From a virus, in the IMG/VR virus record IMGVR_UViG_3300046533_000547, positions 1-33,797 of that record: a stretch of DNA of 33,797 bases; one strand, 5' to 3'. This document shows positions 30,160 through 33,797 of this stretch, piece by piece. Within the stretch, counting starts at the first letter, position 1. Each line of letters starts with the position of its first letter. Position numbers and translations under genes: made by a program. The notes under the pieces were generated by a model that had not been told where the DNA came from, did no database searches, and was given only the letters and a program-made list of their open reading frames with translations.

Positions 30160-31202
30160 TTGGCCTTCCTCGCGGCATCCGCCGCTTCCCATCGCAACAT
30201 CGCATTCTTCGCCAACTGCTTCCTTGCCGCGCGCTTCGTGTAATGCAGCGCCATCTTCGCCGAGCGGTGACCGGTGACGGCCATGATCTCGTCAATTGAG
30301 CATCCGGCCTCGGCCAGTGCCTGCGCGGCATTCTTGCGCAAGCCGTGGAATGAATAGCCCTTGATGCCGAGCCGCTGCAGCTGTTGCCGCACTAGGCGGG
30401 ACAGGCTGGCCGGATCGTAAGGATTGCCGCGCTCACCGAGCAGGATGAATTCACCCTTGCGCGGCATGGAAGCCAGCACAAGCCGCATCGCTTTGTGGCA
30501 GGGTATCACCACGAATTCTTTGGTTTTCTGTTGCACCACCTCGATGGTTTCGCCGTCGAATTGTGACCATTTCATCTTGACCACATCGGAGCGGCGTTGC
30601 CCGGTATAGCGGCCCAGCATCACAGCCAGCCGTAAGTGAGCCGGGGCCGCGGCGTCGAAAGCAGCGAACAGTTCCTCACTCCACGGCTGCCTTTCATTTT
30701 CCTCCCTGTGGCCATGCAGCCTGCTCACCCCAACGGTCGGATTTGCCTCGAGCTCAAGATCAAGGTGCTGATCGGCAAACTGCCATAGCACTGACAGGCG
30801 GCCGAGCGCGCTGTCGGCCACCGAGGCCGAAAAGCAGCGATGAAAGTGATCGCGCATCGCCTTCACATGCCGTGGCCGCAGATCGCGCAGCATGCCGCCG
30901 CCGAATGTTCGCTTGAGTTCGTCAAATATTCTGCGGTCTGATCGCCAGGTATTGGGCGCGCGCTCGTTGAATGCCTTGGTGGCGACGAATTGATCGATAC
31001 CCCAGCCCAGCGTGCCGCGCAGAAAGCCGATCTTGCTGGCATCGATCTTGAATTTCTGTGTGCAGCTTGCCGCTTCATAGGCCGCCATGAAGCCGGGCGC
31101 ATGCGGTGGCGGCAGTTGGACGCTTGGATATCCCTTGCGGCGGAAATAATAGCGTGCCCTGCCGTGGCGATCTTTGTATGCCTTGATGAAAGGCAGCTTC
31201 AT
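30156..31202 (-). CDS. int: Tyrosine recombinase (phage integrase)
   Basis: The 348-residue protein has the catalytic set of tyrosine recombinases: R203 in YTGQRRSD, K226 in QQKTKE, H286 and R289 in HGLRK, H312 in TGHRS and the nucleophile Y321 in HYTK. An N-terminal arm-binding-like part (RARYYFRRKGYPSVQLPP) and a core-binding helical domain (about 65-160) precede it. It would integrate and excise the phage at an attachment site. It lies in the minus-strand operon with an excisionase-like gene overlapping its start by four bases and a coupled small gene at its end. Confidence 0.95.
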   Translation of the reverse strand: MKLPFIKAYKDRHGRARYYFRRKGYPSVQLPPPHAPGFMAAYEAASCTQKFKIDASKIGFLRGTLGWGIDQFVATKAFNERAPNTWRSDRRIFDELKRTFGGGMLRDLRPRHVKAMRDHFHRCFSASVADSALGRLSVLWQFADQHLDLELEANPTVGVSRLHGHREENERQPWSEELFAAFDAAAPAHLRLAVMLGRYTGQRRSDVVKMKWSQFDGETIEVVQQKTKEFVVIPCHKAMRLVLASMPRKGEFILLGERGNPYDPASLSRLVRQQLQRLGIKGYSFHGLRKNAAQALAEAGCSIDEIMAVTGHRSAKMALHYTKRAARKQLAKNAMLRWEAADAARKAK

Positions 31203-31453
31203 TTTCTCACGCTGGAAATTATCATATCAAAGCTGTTCGGTCGGTCATTGTCGCTGGTCATTTGCTCAAAGGCTAGCTCCAACGCCAGCCGGTCCCAAAG
31301 CGCTAAACTATCGATATGAACTGGTTTCGGCAGCTTGCCTTGCTCGACCAGTTCGAGGAATTTGCTGCGCGATATGGACAGATAGGCGGCCGCCCGCTCG
31401 GCCTTCATGGCGCGCGGTGGATAGGCAAGATGGTCGTGCAGTTTACTTCCCAT
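31199..31453 (-). CDS. AlpA/Xis-like helix-turn-helix protein
   Basis: The 84-residue protein carries a MerR-like/AlpA winged-helix start: MKAERAAAYLSISRSKFLEL, followed by GKLPKPVHIDSLALWDRLAL, as in excisionases and AlpA regulators. The first 15 residues before MKAERAAAYL may be an extension; a second ATG there (31408) could be the true start. The stop overlaps the integrase start (ATGA). It probably directs excision by bending attachment-site DNA, or activates integrase expression. Confidence 0.82.
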   Translation of the reverse strand: MGSKLHDHLAYPPRAMKAERAAAYLSISRSKFLELVEQGKLPKPVHIDSLALWDRLALELAFEQMTSDNDRPNSFDMIISSVRK

Positions 31454-31898
31454 TCATTCTCTCAGCCAGGATGCGCAGGCCATATTCACGCAACGCCTCG
31501 TGTGGCAAATCCTCCAGGGGCGGCCAGCAGCAACCATCCTCGGTGACCTTCAATGGTTCATCGCTTCGTAACGGTGCTTGTAATTTAGGTGCGGGTAAAA
31601 TTTTATCTTCTGCATGGTGAGAAAATACCGGGTCAAATTTTAGATTGCGCGGCGGACCTCGGCGGTTCGACCAGCATCTATCGCGGCTGTACCAAAATAA
31701 ATGAGACTTAGGCCATAAATGCCTAGCTTCCTTTTTCGAGAGACAGACCGTGCTTGCCCCTGCCGACTGCGTCATTACTAAAATCATGAGAGACAGCGTA
31801 AGGATGATCAGGCCGAGAGCAATGATCAGCAGATAGAGCTGGCGTATAAGGTGATCACGCCGCATGATTTTTTCCGCCTGGCGGTCAATTGACAGCAT
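31443..31898 (-). CDS. Membrane-anchored protein of unknown function
   Basis: The 151-residue protein has a basic start, one strong membrane segment at about 21-42 (LYLLIIALGLIILTLSLMIL) and then a periplasmic-type part with two Cys (TVCLSKKEARHLWPKSHLFW, and DRCWSNRR). I have an impression that C-x8-W-x-H-L-x-W patterns occur in rhizobial secreted proteins, but know no function. The region after residue 85 is Pro-rich and loosely structured. ATG 31898 and GTG 31901 are both possible starts, overlapping the upstream stop. Its location in an integrase operon is unusual and suggests a lysogeny-expressed envelope protein. Confidence 0.68.
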   Translation of the reverse strand: MLSIDRQAEKIMRRDHLIRQLYLLIIALGLIILTLSLMILVMTQSAGASTVCLSKKEARHLWPKSHLFWYSRDRCWSNRRGPPRNLKFDPVFSHHAEDKILPAPKLQAPLRSDEPLKVTEDGCCWPPLEDLPHEALREYGLRILAERMNGK

Positions 31899-32389
31899 CA
31901 CACGGCCGGTGACTTGTTTTGGTTGCCGATTAACGCGCTCATTTGCTTGTGCGTCGGCGGCGCTGCGAGTTTTGGTGCCTCGGCATCCTCGGCCACCGTC
32001 TGACGAATGACCGGCACCGATGGGATTTCAAAGGCGCGCAATTGGGCCAGCACCGAAGCGAACAGGCCTTGCAGCTTGCCGTGGCGCACCACTGCCTCAT
32101 CGCGTTCCAACTGGTAGCCAGTGCAGCGGCTCTTGAGATCGCCGATCTCGTTTTGCAGGCCGATAATGGTGTGCTTGGCCTGCGTGCAAAGCTCCATGGC
32201 CCGGTCATAATCGGCCCGGACGTTGTCACGATCTTCCTTGACGGCGGCAAACTCGGCAATGCCGGCCTCGATGGCGGCCTGTGCCTGTGACGAGCGCGGG
32301 CGGGCCAGCGCTGCGATCTTGGGAATGTCGGGCATATCATCCCTCCGGATTGCGTTTTTCAGAGATTGCATTCGGCTGGTGACTGACAT
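31898..32389 (-). CDS. Coiled-coil protein of unknown function
   Basis: The 163-residue product is dominated by a helix (about 45-105: FAAVKEDRDNVRADYDRAME and onward) with heptad-like spacing, ending LQGLFASVLAQL. The N-terminus is basic; the C-terminus is Pro/Ala-rich with THKQMSALIG. A second ATG (MQSLKNAI) seven codons in is a possible start. It lies 12 bases downstream of recT, so it may serve recombination or replication, but no family is recognised. Confidence 0.65.
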   Translation of the reverse strand: MSVTSRMQSLKNAIRRDDMPDIPKIAALARPRSSQAQAAIEAGIAEFAAVKEDRDNVRADYDRAMELCTQAKHTIIGLQNEIGDLKSRCTGYQLERDEAVVRHGKLQGLFASVLAQLRAFEIPSVPVIRQTVAEDAEAPKLAAPPTHKQMSALIGNQNKSPAV

Positions 32390-32401
32390 TGTGCATTGCC
32401 T

Positions 32402-33208
32402 TTATGCTTTTTGATTTTCCAGTTCGTCACTGATCTCGGCACCCGGCTGTGCTTTTTCCTCGTCACCCCCGAAGGCATCGAGCGCCTCGATCATGTTGGC
32501 GATCGGCTTGACGTCGGAGGCTGGATTATTTGGCTTGTTGAATTCATATAAATCGTCGTCGGCCCGGATCAGATCATCGAGGTCGGATGACATCGGCAGG
32601 CGCTTGGCCAGATTTCGCAGTACGGTTTTTTGCCAGGCCTCCTCGGTCCATTCGGTCCATAGCGGGGAATTTTTTGCGCGCGAGACATTGCGGCGTTTAT
32701 TGATTTCGCTCTCCGACATGACTTCAACCATGATGCCGCCGTCGCGAGTGTTGGCAATTGCATATGCCCGCACTGGCTTGCCGGTGCCATCACCCGGTAC
32801 ATGATTCAGATGCGGTCCATGCTCGTCTTTGTAGTAGTGGAACACGTCATTATCTCGCACGATATCGACATCGATTGATTTAAATTGTCCGGAATTTCTA
32901 AATCTTTTTAATAGACCGCCGACCATCGGCAACCACTGCGCCTTGTCCTTGAATGGGACGATGGCGCCCTCGCGGCCGTCGGGCAAAAGTCCATCACTTG
33001 CTGCACGCAGACAGGCGCTCCACAAGCTTTGTCTATCGCACGCCAAAAGATCGGGATTTATTTGGCAGCAAGTTAAAACCACGCGGATGAATCGCTCGGG
33101 CGGAATGTGGACCGGCAAGGCATTCTTTAGTTCACCGGCGCGGGCGTCGAAGTGTTCGCGCAGGGTGACTAGCGGGTGCTTTGATTTTTCGGCTTTGGCG
33201 GTGGTCAT
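32402..33208 (-). CDS. recT: RecT-family single-strand annealing protein
   Basis: The 268-residue protein fits RecT: an N-terminal PERFIRVVLTCCQINPDLLA, then the signature SLWSACLRAASDGLLPDGREGAIVPF (abridged, near 66-91) and the WLPMVGGLLKRFRNSG segment. VMSESEINKRRNVSRAKNSP and a conserved W-x-EW-x-EEAWQKTVLRNLAKRLP follow. It anneals complementary single strands in phage recombination. ATG 33208 is preferred over 33235 because GGAG lies seven bases upstream. A RecE-like exonuclease, the usual partner, is not seen in the window; it may be outside. Confidence 0.92.
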   Translation of the reverse strand: MTTAKAEKSKHPLVTLREHFDARAGELKNALPVHIPPERFIRVVLTCCQINPDLLACDRQSLWSACLRAASDGLLPDGREGAIVPFKDKAQWLPMVGGLLKRFRNSGQFKSIDVDIVRDNDVFHYYKDEHGPHLNHVPGDGTGKPVRAYAIANTRDGGIMVEVMSESEINKRRNVSRAKNSPLWTEWTEEAWQKTVLRNLAKRLPMSSDLDDLIRADDDLYEFNKPNNPASDVKPIANMIEALDAFGGDEEKAQPGAEISDELENQKA

Positions 33209-33288
33209 ATTTTGCTCCAGAGATTTATGCTGCATTCCGTTTGATAGAGCCGCGGCTTTTTCAATTTCACTACATTCGTTTTCATCAT

Positions 33289-33783
33289 TTAGCGGTTGTC
33301 CTGCGGGAGTGATGGCTGCACGCCAGGCTGTCCATTGCCGCCCTGATTGTAGGTCGAGTTGTAGTACCCACGCGGAAGCGGGGCCGGTTCGCTCACGGTG
33401 TTCTCACCGATGAACTGGCAGCCCTGTTCCCAGCATGAGAACTGCATAAAGCTGGCCGCGTTCGCCTTGTTGTGGATCTTGACGAAGCCGGAACCTTGCG
33501 CGTCGACTACGAGCGTTACGTTTCTGATCGGTTCCTTTTGCTCATTAAACAAAAGGATGTTGGTGGTGCCGGTCTTGCGGCCCTCGATCAGCACCGCATG
33601 ATCGGTCAGTGGCCTAACGTCAGCGACGAGCGGATTGCCAACCGCCAAGTCCGTGAAGGCGGCATCGGTGCGATAATAGGATGCCACCCCTTGCGTGATG
33701 TGGATGGTATCGGGGGTGATTTCAGGCTGTGCTATGGCTGATGTGGTCGAGAGCAGCAGGACGGCGAGTGCGTATTTATTCAT
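33289..33783 (-). CDS. Secreted CpaC/pilus secretin N-domain-like protein
   Basis: The 164-residue protein has a clear signal peptide (MNKYALAVLLLSTTSAIAQ). Residues 22-95 match the N-terminal domain of pilus secretins CpaC/RhcC-type: HITQGVASYYRTDAAF, then VGNPLVADVRPLTDHAVLIE and GRKTGTTNILLFNEQ. The secretin pore domain, which makes CpaC several hundred residues longer, is absent. The C-terminal tail is Gln/Asn/Pro-rich with two Cys (SCWEQGC). AAGGAAC lies seven bases from the ATG. It sits upstream of recT in the minus operon. A phage protein mimicking part of the Tad pilus secretin could block pilus use; this is an inference. Confidence 0.82.
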   Translation of the reverse strand: MNKYALAVLLLSTTSAIAQPEITPDTIHITQGVASYYRTDAAFTDLAVGNPLVADVRPLTDHAVLIEGRKTGTTNILLFNEQKEPIRNVTLVVDAQGSGFVKIHNKANAASFMQFSCWEQGCQFIGENTVSEPAPLPRGYYNSTYNQGGNGQPGVQPSLPQDNR

Positions 33784-33797
33784 GACTTGAGTTCCTT

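Noticed and set aside
33248-33265. Palindrome AGCCGCGGCT followed by TTTTT, considered as a terminator
   Set aside because: The T-run lies on the plus strand while both flanking genes are on the minus strand, and the stem is too short.

Overview
The window looks like most of a temperate siphovirus genome or integrated prophage of an alphaproteobacterium, probably in the Bradyrhizobium/Rhizobiales range. Three things suggest this: a GcrA-type cell-cycle regulator (a family confined to alphaproteobacteria and their phages), an HK97-like packaging, head and tail gene set, and a tyrosine integrase with an AlpA/Xis-like partner. Host assignment rests on protein character only. I see no rRNA, tRNA, insertion sequence or CRISPR array. 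The left edge cuts a gene, and I cannot tell whether the window is a linear cut or an opened circle.

Layout. (1) 1-4645, plus strand: an early/regulatory operon with mostly 1-4 nt overlaps. It holds a GcrA-like regulator, an MT-A70 adenine methyltransferase, a stand-alone DnaA domain IV protein, a Dam-type adenine methyltransferase, an unknown low-GC gene, a DUF1376-like protein, a two-helix membrane protein and a NusG-like factor. (2) 4646-6605: a non-coding stretch with two overlapping, mutually exclusive hairpins, then a small basic protein, an HNH nuclease, a small unknown and the small terminase. A two-gene minus-strand unit with an XRE-type regulator follows; its near-consensus promoter predicts a leaderless mRNA. 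(3) 6606-12891: large terminase, a prohead protease/major capsid fusion with a strong internal start at the capsid part, portal (downstream of the capsid, unlike HK97), a collagen-like protein and a head-tail connector. (4) 12888-17681: an accessory block splitting the connector genes, with three glycan-type enzymes and several fibre or lectin-like proteins. (5) 17674-24783: head closure, tail terminator, tail tube, tail chaperones with a probable -1 frameshift, DUF6441-like protein, tape measure and tail tip. (6) 24780-29445: tail fibre and adhesion proteins, an endonuclease VII gene whose ribosome site lies in a perfect hairpin, and an amidase endolysin. (7) 29446-29644: non-coding DNA with four copies of an 11-bp motif. 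(8) 29645-33783, minus strand: two small proteins, integrase, excisionase-like protein, a membrane protein, a coiled-coil protein, RecT and a secreted CpaC N-domain-like protein.

How it fits together: the right minus-strand operon handles integration and recombination. The left plus-strand operon carries homologues of the parts of the host cell-cycle circuit (GcrA, adenine methylation, DnaA). The NusG-like factor sits just ahead of the long late operon and may act on it. The most notable features are the cell-cycle cassette, the CpaC-like secreted protein, the hairpin-controlled endonuclease VII, the glycan cassette and the iterated motif beside the integrase operon.
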